From NCBI GenBank assembly GCA_020633465.1, contig JACKDN010000025.1, positions 1-64,000 of the forward strand: DNA of 64,000 bases. The letters are read 5' to 3'. This DNA is from Myxococcales bacterium. GTDB taxonomy: Bacteria; Myxococcota_A; Bradymonadia; UBA7976; UBA1532. Each line of letters opens with the position of its first letter. The first letter of the stretch is position 1. Below are positions 40,035 through 48,035 of this stretch, one piece after another. Below the pieces are notes generated by a model, which worked only from the letters and a program-made list of their open reading frames with translations, made no database searches and was not told the origin of the DNA. The translations under genes and the position numbers were made by a program.

Positions 40035-40682
40035 TCAGGGTGGGCAGGTGGTGGTCGGGTCGTACAGCACATGGTGCCGGCTCCCCTCGTACGCGGCGCC
40101 GTCGCCGAGATCCGTACAGGCGCCGCCCCGCTCCGGGGGCGCCGTGCAGTACGTGACGACGTAGCGATCCGGGCCCGCCTCCCACTCCCCGACCGTCAAC
40201 GAGCAGTCGACCACCGTGCGCGGGTAGCGCAGCAACAACGAGCCACCGACACCCAGCGACAGCACCCGGGGTCCGTCGGCTTCTCGGTCAGGCTCCAAGC
40301 CGGTGCAGCGGTGCGTCCTCAGCTCGACGGCCGACGGATTCGTCCGAACCACCCCGCGCCGACAGGGCCCCTCGGCCTGCTCACCGTCGCAGACGAGCCC
40401 CTCACCGCGATTCCACCTGACCTCGTCGGGGATCACCGCCTCGCGCTCGCAGCGCAGCACCACGCTGCAGAGGTCCGACCCCGCGTGGCCATCGGGCATG
40501 ACCGCGTGCTCGGAACGATCCTCGATGACCACGTACACGAGCTCGTCGAGCGGCACGCCGACGTCGACGCACGGCTGACAGACCCCCGCGTCGTCACACT
40601 CGCCAGGAGGGAGAATCGGGTCAGGCGTCTCGCAACCGAGGGCCCCCACCCCGAGCGCCGCGCCGAGGAGAAGCCCCCTCAT
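40035..40682 (-). CDS. Hypothetical Cys-containing lipoprotein
   Basis: The 215-residue product has a lipoprotein signal (LLLGAALGVGALGC). The mature domain contains eight or more Cys in a beta-rich pattern (CDDAGVCQPCVDVGVP, CSVVLRCEREAVIP, HRCTGLEPD). No family is recognised. It sits directly downstream (89 nt) of another Cys-containing lipoprotein on the same strand, and the two may be co-transcribed. A fixed spacing of Cys pairs suggests disulfides. The third-codon GC bias is normal. Confidence 0.6.
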   Translation of the reverse strand: MRGLLLGAALGVGALGCETPDPILPPGECDDAGVCQPCVDVGVPLDELVYVVIEDRSEHAVMPDGHAGSDLCSVVLRCEREAVIPDEVRWNRGEGLVCDGEQAEGPCRRGVVRTNPSAVELRTHRCTGLEPDREADGPRVLSLGVGGSLLLRYPRTVVDCSLTVGEWEAGPDRYVVTYCTAPPERGGACTDLGDGAAYEGSRHHVLYDPTTTCPP

Positions 40683-40771
40683 CCACGGTGTCCCCGCCTC
40701 ACGGTCGCGTCGTCCCAGACGAGGCATCGTTCCGTCCGCGCAGCGCCCCGCCCGCGCCCGTCCCCGCCGAC

Positions 40772-41896
40772 TCACAAGGGTTCCATCCGATACGCGCGGC
40801 GCGCGCCCTCCGGCGGCGGCGCCTCCAGATCGACCGGCCACGCCGCGCGGTCGCACATCGCGTCCGCCGCCCTCACCCGCGCCCAGGGCTCCGGCGGCGC
40901 CAGGTGCAGCTCGACGGTGCGCCACACCAACGTGTCGCAAGCGTGCGCGTAGACGCGCGGAGGCGGCGTGCGCCCCCCACCGAACCACTGCGGTACATCG
41001 GCGCGCAGCACGCACGCCGGGGCGCCCGTCCAGACGCACACCGGATCCGGATCGCAGTCTTCCGTGTCCATCCCGTTGCGGTCGCGGACCCTGATCTCGC
41101 CCGCCGCGTCGGTCGAGACCTGGACGAGATCGACCGCGTCCCCGCGCGCCAGCAGGTCGAACGCCTGCCCCGGGATCAGCCAGTCCCCGACCGGGTCGCA
41201 GGTGCTCTCGCGCTCGCGCACGGCGCGCGCCTCGACGTCCTGCACGAAGCACCACGACTCGCTCGGGACGTACGAGCAGCCGTTCACCAGGCGCTCGTGG
41301 TGGCGTCGGGCGTCGGCACACGTCACGTGCTCGGTGGGGTCGATGTGCGTCTGCACCGTCCCCGCTCCGCGCCGGCCCTCCAGCCTCAACTGCACCTGCG
41401 CCAGCCCGAACCGAACGTCGTCACAGCCCGTAGGTTCATCGCCTTCCTGCGGATCCGGCGTCGCGATGACCCCCGCCACGACGACGGCGCCTCCCTCGCG
41501 GCGAACCTCGAGCCCGCCGTCGATGGCGCACTCACAGTCGGCGAAGTCGCCGGGCGCTCGCTCGACGAACCGACCGTGCGCCCGCCCCTCGCCGGCCGCC
41601 GTCAGCTCGAGCAACGTCCATTGGCTCTCCCGCACCTCGATGGGCGCGCGCAGGGCCCACAGCCCCTCGGCGCGCGTCTCGGGCACCGAGAGCGACGCGT
41701 CCCCGCCCCCGACCGCGGCGTCGGCCGGCGCCCCCGCAGCGTCGATGCTCTTGTCCGTCGCGCCGCCGACGTCGTCACAGGCCAGGAACGCGAGCACCGC
41801 GAGCGCGGCCCCCCGCCCAGGCCACCCGGACCGCGACCTCGCGCCGGCACACGGGCGGCCACGGATCCCTTCGGCGCTCGCGTCGCAGACGCCCAC
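40772..41896 (-). CDS. Hypothetical Cys-rich lipoprotein
   Basis: The protein is about 374 residues from the GTG at 41896. That start has GAGAGG about 8 nt upstream and gives an Arg-rich n-region before the lipobox (AALAVLAFLAC). The mature part is an all-beta-like domain with paired cysteines (DCECAIDGG, CDDVRFG, CSYVPSESWC, CDPDPVC, CVWTGAPAC). The ending WFGGGRTPPPRVYAHACDT has no known match. The neighbour at 40035-40682 is of the same type. The start could also be upstream at 41974. A surface or periplasmic location is inferred from the lipobox. Confidence 0.6.
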   Translation of the reverse strand: MGVCDASAEGIRGRPCAGARSRSGWPGRGAALAVLAFLACDDVGGATDKSIDAAGAPADAAVGGGDASLSVPETRAEGLWALRAPIEVRESQWTLLELTAAGEGRAHGRFVERAPGDFADCECAIDGGLEVRREGGAVVVAGVIATPDPQEGDEPTGCDDVRFGLAQVQLRLEGRRGAGTVQTHIDPTEHVTCADARRHHERLVNGCSYVPSESWCFVQDVEARAVRERESTCDPVGDWLIPGQAFDLLARGDAVDLVQVSTDAAGEIRVRDRNGMDTEDCDPDPVCVWTGAPACVLRADVPQWFGGGRTPPPRVYAHACDTLVWRTVELHLAPPEPWARVRAADAMCDRAAWPVDLEAPPPEGARRAYRMEPL

Positions 41897-42004
41897 GGTC
41901 GCATCCTCTCGCTCTGCGTTCACCGGCAGGAGGCCGCCCCGGTCGACTCTCGTGCGAGCGGCCGACCGCGTCAACCGCCGGGCCGACCGCCCCCGCCGTC
42001 CCGC

Positions 42005-42964
42005 TCACCCGCCCCCGAAGTACCGGCGCAGCACGTCCTCGGCGGGCTTGCCCTTGGGCATGTAGCCGATGTCGCTCGCGCCGCCGGCGCCGCTCCAGAT
42101 CCACACGAAGACGCCGGCCAGCCGCGGGTGGCCGCGCCAGGCGTCGACGAAGGCCTGCCACGCCCGGCGCTGCTCCTCGAGGTCGACGGGCCCCTTCGCC
42201 GCGTGCGCGTAGGGCCGCACGGCGCCGCCGTCGACGCTGGGATAGCCCACCTCGGTGAACAGCAGCGGCCGGTCGACGAAGTCGAGCCACCGCTCCAGCT
42301 GCTGCCGGATCAGCGTCCACGACCGCCGCAGCTCGTCCTCGCTGGCGTCGTTGCGCGTCGTGATCGGGTGGTAGGCGTTCAGCCCCACGTAGTCCAGCGC
42401 GTCCCAGAAGCCCACGTGCGTGAAGTGATCCCAGTTGGCCGAGTAGGTCAGCTTGCCGTCGAACACCCGGCGCACGTCGCGCACCAGGCGCCGCCACTCG
42501 ACCTCGTCGGCCTCCATCGTGCCCAGCTCGCTGCCCACCGACAGCATCGCCGCCCCTTCGTCGGCCGCCAGCTTCGCGTAATGCAGCACGAAGGCCCGGT
42601 ACGCGGCCCACCACGCGGCCCGGTCGGCGGGCTTCAGCTTGCCCCGCCACTGCCCCGGCCCCTGCACCTTCAAGCGCACGATGGGGAACACCAGCGCCTT
42701 CAGCCCGCGCGCCTTCGCGTGGCGCAGCACGCGCCGCACCTCGGCGTCGTCGGTGCCCCACCGGTAGGGCGCGATGGCGGTGCTCTCGATCGTCTCCTGC
42801 CCCCACTGCACCACCACCTGCAGCGTGTTGGCGCCCAGATCGGCGATCTCGTCGACCATGCGCGTCACCTGCGCCGGCGACCGCGTGCCTTCGTAGTGGG
42901 GGGCGATGGCGACGCCGCGGACCGCGGGCGGCGACAGCAGCGCCAGGGCGAGCAGGATCGTCAC
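42005..42964 (-). CDS. Secreted GH113/GTA-like TIM-barrel glycoside hydrolase
   Basis: The 319-residue protein starts with a short hydrophobic signal (TILLALALLSPPAVRG). The barrel begins VAIAPHYEGTRSPAQVTRMV and contains GANTLQVVVQWGQ, HAKARGLKALVFPIV and YPSVDGG. The two acidic positions are Glu in SVGSELGTME (acid/base) and Glu in LLFTEVGYPS (nucleophile), the pattern of the GH113 beta-mannanase/GTA-like clan. It is probably a periplasmic or secreted beta-mannosidase or a related enzyme. The substrate is inferred only from the family. The start is GTG. No ribosome site is obvious. Confidence 0.75.
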   Translation of the reverse strand: MTILLALALLSPPAVRGVAIAPHYEGTRSPAQVTRMVDEIADLGANTLQVVVQWGQETIESTAIAPYRWGTDDAEVRRVLRHAKARGLKALVFPIVRLKVQGPGQWRGKLKPADRAAWWAAYRAFVLHYAKLAADEGAAMLSVGSELGTMEADEVEWRRLVRDVRRVFDGKLTYSANWDHFTHVGFWDALDYVGLNAYHPITTRNDASEDELRRSWTLIRQQLERWLDFVDRPLLFTEVGYPSVDGGAVRPYAHAAKGPVDLEEQRRAWQAFVDAWRGHPRLAGVFVWIWSGAGGASDIGYMPKGKPAEDVLRRYFGGG

Positions 42965-43065
42965 GGCCGGGAACCCTAGCGGACGTTCGGCTGTCGACGA
43001 AACGTAGATCCTGCATCCGTGACATGCGTGCAGAGCTTCGTCACCCTGTCCTTCGGAGGTACCTC

Positions 43066-43765
43066 ATGCCGCGACCCGACGACCTGTTCGAGATGACCCT
43101 GGGCACCTTGAAGGCCGAGCTCGAGGCAGAGGCCGCCGCCGAGCGCGCGGCCGCCGAGGCGGCGAAGCAGGCCGAGGCCGAGGCCGCCGCCCGCGCCGCC
43201 GCCGAGGCCGAGGCCAACGCCCGCGCCCAGGTCGAGGCCCGGCTCGAGGCCGAGGCCCGCCGGCGCGCCGAGGCCGCCGCCCACCGCGAGGCGCTGCTGA
43301 ACCCGCCGCCCCCAGCCCCCCGCGCCGGTCGCGGCGCCCGCCCCCGTCGCCGCCCCCGCGCCGCCCCCGCCCTCGCCGCTCGACCTCGAGCCGCCCCCCG
43401 GCCGCGGCTTCGGCTTCTGGTTCTCGGTGGTCGGCCTGCCGGTCGCCTGCCTGACCGCCATCGCCTGCACCTGGCTGTACGTCAACCGCCCGCAGCCCCC
43501 GCAGCAGCTGCCCATCTTCGACGCCTCGCCGCTCACCTGGACGCCGCGCGTGCAGCCGGTGGTGCCCTCGGTGCTGCACGCCGCGCCGCAACCGGCGGTC
43601 GCCCAGCCCACGCCCCCACCGGTCACGCCGGCGGTCGCGAAGCCCGCGCCCAAGCCGACGCGGGTGACGAAGCGCCCGCCCCGCACCCCCCGCGCCACGC
43701 CGAAGCCGGCCGAGCCGGGCCCGATCTTCCACCTCGACACCGAGAACCTGCTCGAGCAGAAGTAG
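43066..43765 (+). CDS. Coiled-coil/TM protein, reading frame broken at a C run
   Basis: The ATG at 43066 has a perfect GGAGGT (43055-43060), 5 nt away. Residues 1-85 form an Ala/Glu-rich coiled coil (FEMTLGTLKAELEAEAAAE). At the run of six C bases around 43314-43319 the frame fails. The neighbouring frame continues with AAPAPVAAPAP, then a TM helix (FGFWFSVVGLPVACLTAIAC), and ends in a Pro-rich tail reaching the TAG at 43763-43765. Losing one C (or gaining two) would join them into a protein of about 230 residues. The topology, an N-terminal coiled coil with one TM and a basic-proline tail, is TolA-like in outline, but no domain is recognised. Confidence 0.6.
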
Positions 43766-43779
43766 ACGCCCGCGCGCCC

Positions 43780-44043
43780 TCAGCCGCCCGCCGTCTTCGC
43801 GATCAGGTACCGGTACACCCCGGTCAGGTTGATCATCAGCAGCACGATGTTCTGCACCCCGATGGCCGTCTCCTGCTCGGGATCGGCGAAGCCGTAGACG
43901 ATCAGCGCGATCGACGACGTGACGAACAGCACGAACGCCCACCCGGTCACCCGTCGCCCCAGGTTCAGCGCCACCATCGTCGCGGCCACCGGCGCGCTGA
44001 TCGCCCCGTACCACTCGAACACCGCCAGCAGCGTCGGGTTCAC
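43780..44043 (-). CDS. Small membrane protein, three predicted helices
   Basis: The 87-residue product starts at the GTG overlapping the M15 peptidase stop (GTGA). Three hydrophobic segments are visible (APVAATMVALNLG, WAFVLFVTSSIALIVYGFA, NIVLLMINLTGVYRYLI), with an acidic turn between the second and third. It has the length and layout of small PnuC/PQ-loop-like or CBU_0592-type proteins, but I will not assign one. It is translationally coupled to the peptidase and probably co-transcribed with the sensor kinase upstream. Confidence 0.6.
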   Translation of the reverse strand: MNPTLLAVFEWYGAISAPVAATMVALNLGRRVTGWAFVLFVTSSIALIVYGFADPEQETAIGVQNIVLLMINLTGVYRYLIAKTAGG

Positions 44044-44828
44044 TCCGGCGCCGCCCGGCAGGCCGGGTGCAGCAGCTCGGGCCGGTATTCGAAGTGCATC
44101 GTGTCGAAGTGCGCCCACTTGCCGCCCCAGATGAAGCCGTGGCGCTCGAAGACTTCGACGACCTCGAGCGGAAACCGGTTGCGATACGGGCGCTTGCCGT
44201 CCGCGTCGGGCTTCACCCACTTCCAGTAGTCGCTGAACTGCACCCCGACGTCGATGGCCAGCGCGAAGCTGTGCATGCTCAGCCGCGGCGTGCCCTTCAC
44301 CGTGCGCCAAACGAACGTGCCCGCCGGCTTCTCGACGAAGCGCCGCAGCGCGGGCGGCAGGGCGTCGAGCTCGGCGCTCACCGCGGCCAGCGCCCGATCC
44401 ACGCCGTTCTTCGTGGTCACCTTCAGCGGCAGGTTCACGCTGCCCGGCAGCCACCGGATGGTGGTCGTCGTGGCGGCCACCGCCTTCGCGTCCTGCCCGT
44501 ACATCTTCTGGAAGAAGGGCTGGTGCCGCAGGCGGCCGGGATCGGCGGCGGGCGGCGACGGGAAGTCGCGCCCCACGGGATACCGCTGCTCCATCTGATC
44601 CCACAGATCGGCCGTGTTCAGCCGCGCCTCCAGATCACCCGGCGGCTGTTCGCGCGTCCGGAACGCCATCTCGGTGCCGTCGCACCACCTCAGCGCGTTC
44701 GGGCCGGCCCCGCACAGCACCCCGGGGTAGCTCTCGACGAGGCAGCGCAGGCCGACCGGGATCTCGGGCGCCGTGGGCGCCGGCGCGGGGTTGGCCAGCA
44801 GCGCGCCCGCCAGGACGCCCAGGAGCAT
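44040..44828 (-). CDS. M15-family D,D-carboxypeptidase-like peptidase
   Basis: A 262-residue secreted protein: a signal (LLGVLAGALLANPAPA) precedes a domain with the M15/VanY-type zinc motif. LSMHSFALAIDVGVQFSDYW supplies the SxHxxGxAxD-like His and Asp (split here), and WAHFDTMHFEYRPELL supplies the second His. It would trim peptidoglycan stem peptides in the periplasm. It overlaps the kinase stop by TGATG and its own 3' end overlaps the small membrane-protein start, so the three genes are one operon. Sensing envelope state through the kinase and trimming peptidoglycan would fit, but that is inference. Confidence 0.75.
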   Translation of the reverse strand: MLLGVLAGALLANPAPAPTAPEIPVGLRCLVESYPGVLCGAGPNALRWCDGTEMAFRTREQPPGDLEARLNTADLWDQMEQRYPVGRDFPSPPAADPGRLRHQPFFQKMYGQDAKAVAATTTTIRWLPGSVNLPLKVTTKNGVDRALAAVSAELDALPPALRRFVEKPAGTFVWRTVKGTPRLSMHSFALAIDVGVQFSDYWKWVKPDADGKRPYRNRFPLEVVEVFERHGFIWGGKWAHFDTMHFEYRPELLHPACRAAPE

Positions 44829-46345
44829 CACGCCGCGTCGCCTCCCCAGGTGAAGTAGACCGTGGTGCCCGTGCCTTCGGCGCTCTCGACCCAGACCTGC
44901 CCGCCGTGGCGATGGACGATGCGCTTCACGGTCGTCAGCCCGATGCCCGTGCCTTCGAACTCGCGCTCGGTGTGATAGCGCGTGAAGGCGCCGAACACCT
45001 TCTCGGCGAAGCTCTGCGGGAAGCCCGCGCCGTCGTCCCGCACGAAGAAGCCCGCCTCGCTGCGGCCCACCTCGATGTGCGCGGGCGAGCGCCCGCGGGT
45101 GAACTTCCACGCGTTGTCCACCAGGTTCTCGACGACGATGGCCGCCAGCGCGGGATCGGCGACCGCCTCGAGCCCCTCGCCGATGGTGGCCTCGACCACG
45201 CGCTCCGGATCGCGCACCTGCAGACTCTCGACGATGCGCTCGGTCAGCGCCCCCAGATCGACGACCTCGCGGTTCAGCGGCCCGCGCGTCACCCGCGACA
45301 GCTTCAGCAGGGCGTCGATGCGCGCGTTCAGCCGCTCGGTGGCCGCGCGAATGCGGCGGACGTACAGCTCGCCGTCGCCCTCGAGCCGCTCGCCGTAGTC
45401 CTCCAGCAGCGCCAGGCTGAAGCCCTCGAGCGCCCGCAGGGGCTCGCGCAGGTCGTGGCTGACCGCGTAGCTGAAGGCCTCGAGCTCCCGGTTCGTGGCC
45501 GCGAGCGCCGCGGTCCGCGCCGCCACCCGCCCCTCGAGCTCGGCGTTCAGCCGCGCCACGCGCTCGTCCGCGGCCCGCGCCTCGCTGATGTCGCGGAAGA
45601 TCGTGAAGGCGCCCAACAGCTCGTCGCCGCTCTCGCGCAGGGGGCGCGCCGAGATGCGCAGCCAGGCGCGCCCCTGCGGCGCCTCGACCCGCACCACGCG
45701 ATCGGTCGTCTCGCGCCCGCCCAGCGCGGCGGCCAACGGCCGCTCGTCCAGCGGCACCTCGCGGCCGTCCTCGTCGAACAGCGCCAGGCGCTGCAGCAGC
45801 GCCTCCATCGACTCGAAGTGGATCAGCCCGTTGCGCTCGCCGAACAGCCGCGCGGCGCGGTTCGCCAGCACCAGGCGTCCCTGCGGATCGCACACCAGCA
45901 GGCACTCGTGCATGCTGTCGACGATCTCACCCAACAGGCGCGTGCGCTGCCGCAGCGCGCGCCGCGCCCCGCGCCGGTCGACCGCGTAGCGCAGCGCCTG
46001 GCGCAGCAGATCGTCGTCGACCCGCGCCCGCCGCAGGTACTCCTCGGCCCCCGCGCGCAGGATCGCGTCGCCGCCCTCCCCCTCGGCCACCACCACCAGC
46101 GGCACCTCGGGTCCGGCGCTGACCACCTGGCGCACCGCCGCGACGTCGATGCTGTCCATCGACAGCACGATGGCCGCCGGGCGCTCGCCAGCGGCCAGCC
46201 GGCGCAGCGCGTCGGCCTGGGCGCAGCCCGTCGCCTGCACCTGGGCGCAGCCGATCAGGCGCGCCGCCAGGGCGCCGCCCCGCTCGGCGTCGTCGTCGGC
46301 CACCCACACCGGGGGTCGCTCGGGCGTCGTGCGCTCGTCCGTCAC
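44828..46345 (-). CDS. PAS sensor histidine kinase with N-terminal pseudo-receiver
   Basis: The first 115 residues form a response-regulator-like fold (PVWVADDDAERGGAL). The phospho-Asp position reads IVLSMDS instead of a Leu-Asp pair, so phosphorylation there is doubtful. A PAS-like domain (~120-265: LLGEIVDSMHECLLVCDPQG) precedes a coiled-coil link, a DHp helix with SHDLREPLRALEG (phospho-His) and an HATPase core with VENLVDNAWKF, RDDGAGF and EGTGIGL. No signal or TM segment is present, so it is cytosolic. The GTG at 46345 has AGAGG 8 nt upstream; the longer ATG at 46432 would overlap the divergent promoter. No response regulator is adjacent. Confidence 0.83.
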   Translation of the reverse strand: MTDERTTPERPPVWVADDDAERGGALAARLIGCAQVQATGCAQADALRRLAAGERPAAIVLSMDSIDVAAVRQVVSAGPEVPLVVVAEGEGGDAILRAGAEEYLRRARVDDDLLRQALRYAVDRRGARRALRQRTRLLGEIVDSMHECLLVCDPQGRLVLANRAARLFGERNGLIHFESMEALLQRLALFDEDGREVPLDERPLAAALGGRETTDRVVRVEAPQGRAWLRISARPLRESGDELLGAFTIFRDISEARAADERVARLNAELEGRVAARTAALAATNRELEAFSYAVSHDLREPLRALEGFSLALLEDYGERLEGDGELYVRRIRAATERLNARIDALLKLSRVTRGPLNREVVDLGALTERIVESLQVRDPERVVEATIGEGLEAVADPALAAIVVENLVDNAWKFTRGRSPAHIEVGRSEAGFFVRDDGAGFPQSFAEKVFGAFTRYHTEREFEGTGIGLTTVKRIVHRHGGQVWVESAEGTGTTVYFTWGGDAA

Positions 46346-46446
46346 TCCGTGAGCCTCTGTTTTCGGCAGCCCACCGTCAAGGCGGGTTATGCTGCGGGGC
46401 CCCTCGAACCTCGATCGCCCCTCCATCGGCACACCAGGAGACGACC

Positions 46447-47946
46447 GTGAGCCCTGCCCGGAATCTGCCTGACGATCTGCTGCGCGCGCCGGTCGGCGTG
46501 CTCGTGGACGCGATGCGCCGGCGGGCGCTGTCGCCCGTCGAGCTGTTCGACGCGCACGCCGCCGAGCTCAGCCGGGTGGACGCGGTGCTCAACGGCGTCG
46601 TCGCCACCCGCTTCGGCGCGGCGCGGGCCGAGGCGCGGGCCGCCGAGGCGCGCTACGCCGCGGGCGGCGACGATCTGCCGCCCCTGCTCGGCGTGCCCTG
46701 CACCATCAAAGAGATGCTGAAGGTGGAGGGCATGCCCAACACGGCGGGCATCCCGGCCCGCCGCGAGACGGTGGGCGAGGCCGACGCGACGGTGGTGCGG
46801 CGGCTGCGGGCGGCGGGCGCGGTGGTGATGGGCGTCACCAACGTGCCCGAGGGCGGCATGTGGATGGAGACCCACAACCGGCTGCACGGCCGCACCGCCA
46901 ACCCCTGGGATCCGCGGCGCACGCCGGGCGGGTCGAGCGGGGGCGAGGGCGCGATGGTGGCGGCCGGCGCGTCGCCCTTCGGCATCGGCTCGGACGTCGG
47001 CGGTTCGATCCGCATCCCGGCGGCCTTCTGCGGCGTGTATGGCCACAAACCCAGCGGGGGCCTCGTGCCCAACACGGGGCACTGGCCCGACGACGGCCGA
47101 AGCGGCGGCATGCTGACCATCGGCCCGCTGGGGCGCACGCCCGACGATCTGTGGCGCGTGCTGCGGGTCATCGCGGGGCCGGACGCGCAGGATCGCGCCG
47201 CGCGCCCCTGGTCGCTGCACGATCCGGCCGCCGTCGATCTGCGCGACCTCGTGGTCTATCCGGTGCCCGGCAACGGGCGCACGCGCATCAGCCCCGCCGT
47301 CCGGCGGGCGGTCGAGGACGCCGCCGACGCGCTGGTCGACGCGGGCGCGCGGCGGGGCCACCTGAGCGAGGCGCGGCTGGCCCGTGGCCTGGAGATCTAC
47401 TTCGGCGCGCTCTTGGCGCAGGGCGTCGCGAAGTACGCCGATCTGCTGGGCGACGGCGTGCGCATCCCCATCGGGCGCGAGGCCGCGCGGCTGCTGACCG
47501 GCCGGTCGGGGCACACGCTGCCCGCCGTCGTCACCGCGATGGCCGAGCAGCTGACGGGCGCGGCGGACGGCCTGCTCGAGCGGGCGGCGACGCACGGCCG
47601 CGCGCTGCAGGCCGAGCTGGAGTCGGTGCTGGGACCCAACGGCGTCCTGCTGCACCCGCCCTACAGCCGCACGGCGCCGCGGCACGTCACCGCGCTGGCG
47701 CGGCCCTTCGATTTCGTGTGCACCGGGCTGTTCAACGCGCTGGAGTTCCCGTCGACGGTGGCGCCGGTGGGCTTCGACGCGCGCGGCCTGCCGCTGGCCG
47801 TCCAGATCATCGGCGCGCGCGGCCGCGACTCGATCACGCTGGCCGCGGCGGGGGCGCTCGAGCGGCAGCTGGGGGGCTGGCGCCGCGCCGTCGTCGGCCG
47901 CCACCGCGCCTCGCCCCTGGCCCCGCTGCTGAACTACCGCCGATAA
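46447..47946 (+). CDS. Amidase (amidase-signature family)
   Basis: The 499-residue protein holds the catalytic Ser-cis-Ser-Lys triad: Lys 88 in PCTIKEM, the cis-Ser at about 163 in TPGGSSGGEGAMVAAG, and Ser 187 in DVGGSIRIPAAFCGVYGHKPSGG (phrases split here). It therefore hydrolyses an amide, but the substrate is not fixed by this motif. GatA-type glutaminyl-tRNA amidotransferase subunits have a similar core, but GatB/C are not next to it and the length is that of stand-alone amidases. A good ribosome site (AGGAGACG) precedes the GTG at 46447. It is divergent from the histidine kinase. The 101-nt gap is their shared promoter region. Confidence 0.85.
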   Translation: MSPARNLPDDLLRAPVGVLVDAMRRRALSPVELFDAHAAELSRVDAVLNGVVATRFGAARAEARAAEARYAAGGDDLPPLLGVPCTIKEMLKVEGMPNTAGIPARRETVGEADATVVRRLRAAGAVVMGVTNVPEGGMWMETHNRLHGRTANPWDPRRTPGGSSGGEGAMVAAGASPFGIGSDVGGSIRIPAAFCGVYGHKPSGGLVPNTGHWPDDGRSGGMLTIGPLGRTPDDLWRVLRVIAGPDAQDRAARPWSLHDPAAVDLRDLVVYPVPGNGRTRISPAVRRAVEDAADALVDAGARRGHLSEARLARGLEIYFGALLAQGVAKYADLLGDGVRIPIGREAARLLTGRSGHTLPAVVTAMAEQLTGAADGLLERAATHGRALQAELESVLGPNGVLLHPPYSRTAPRHVTALARPFDFVCTGLFNALEFPSTVAPVGFDARGLPLAVQIIGARGRDSITLAAAGALERQLGGWRRAVVGRHRASPLAPLLNYRR

Positions 47947-48035
47947 CGCGACCACGCGGTCGCAAAACTTCGATCCGATCCGCGTCCCCGCCCCGTTCGT
48001 AGAGCACCCGAAACCCACCCCGAGAGGAGTGAGCG

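Noticed and set aside
46447..47946. GatA subunit of the tRNA amidotransferase
   Set aside because: Motifs are shared, but no GatB/C neighbours are present and the gene is isolated, so only the general amidase family is supported.
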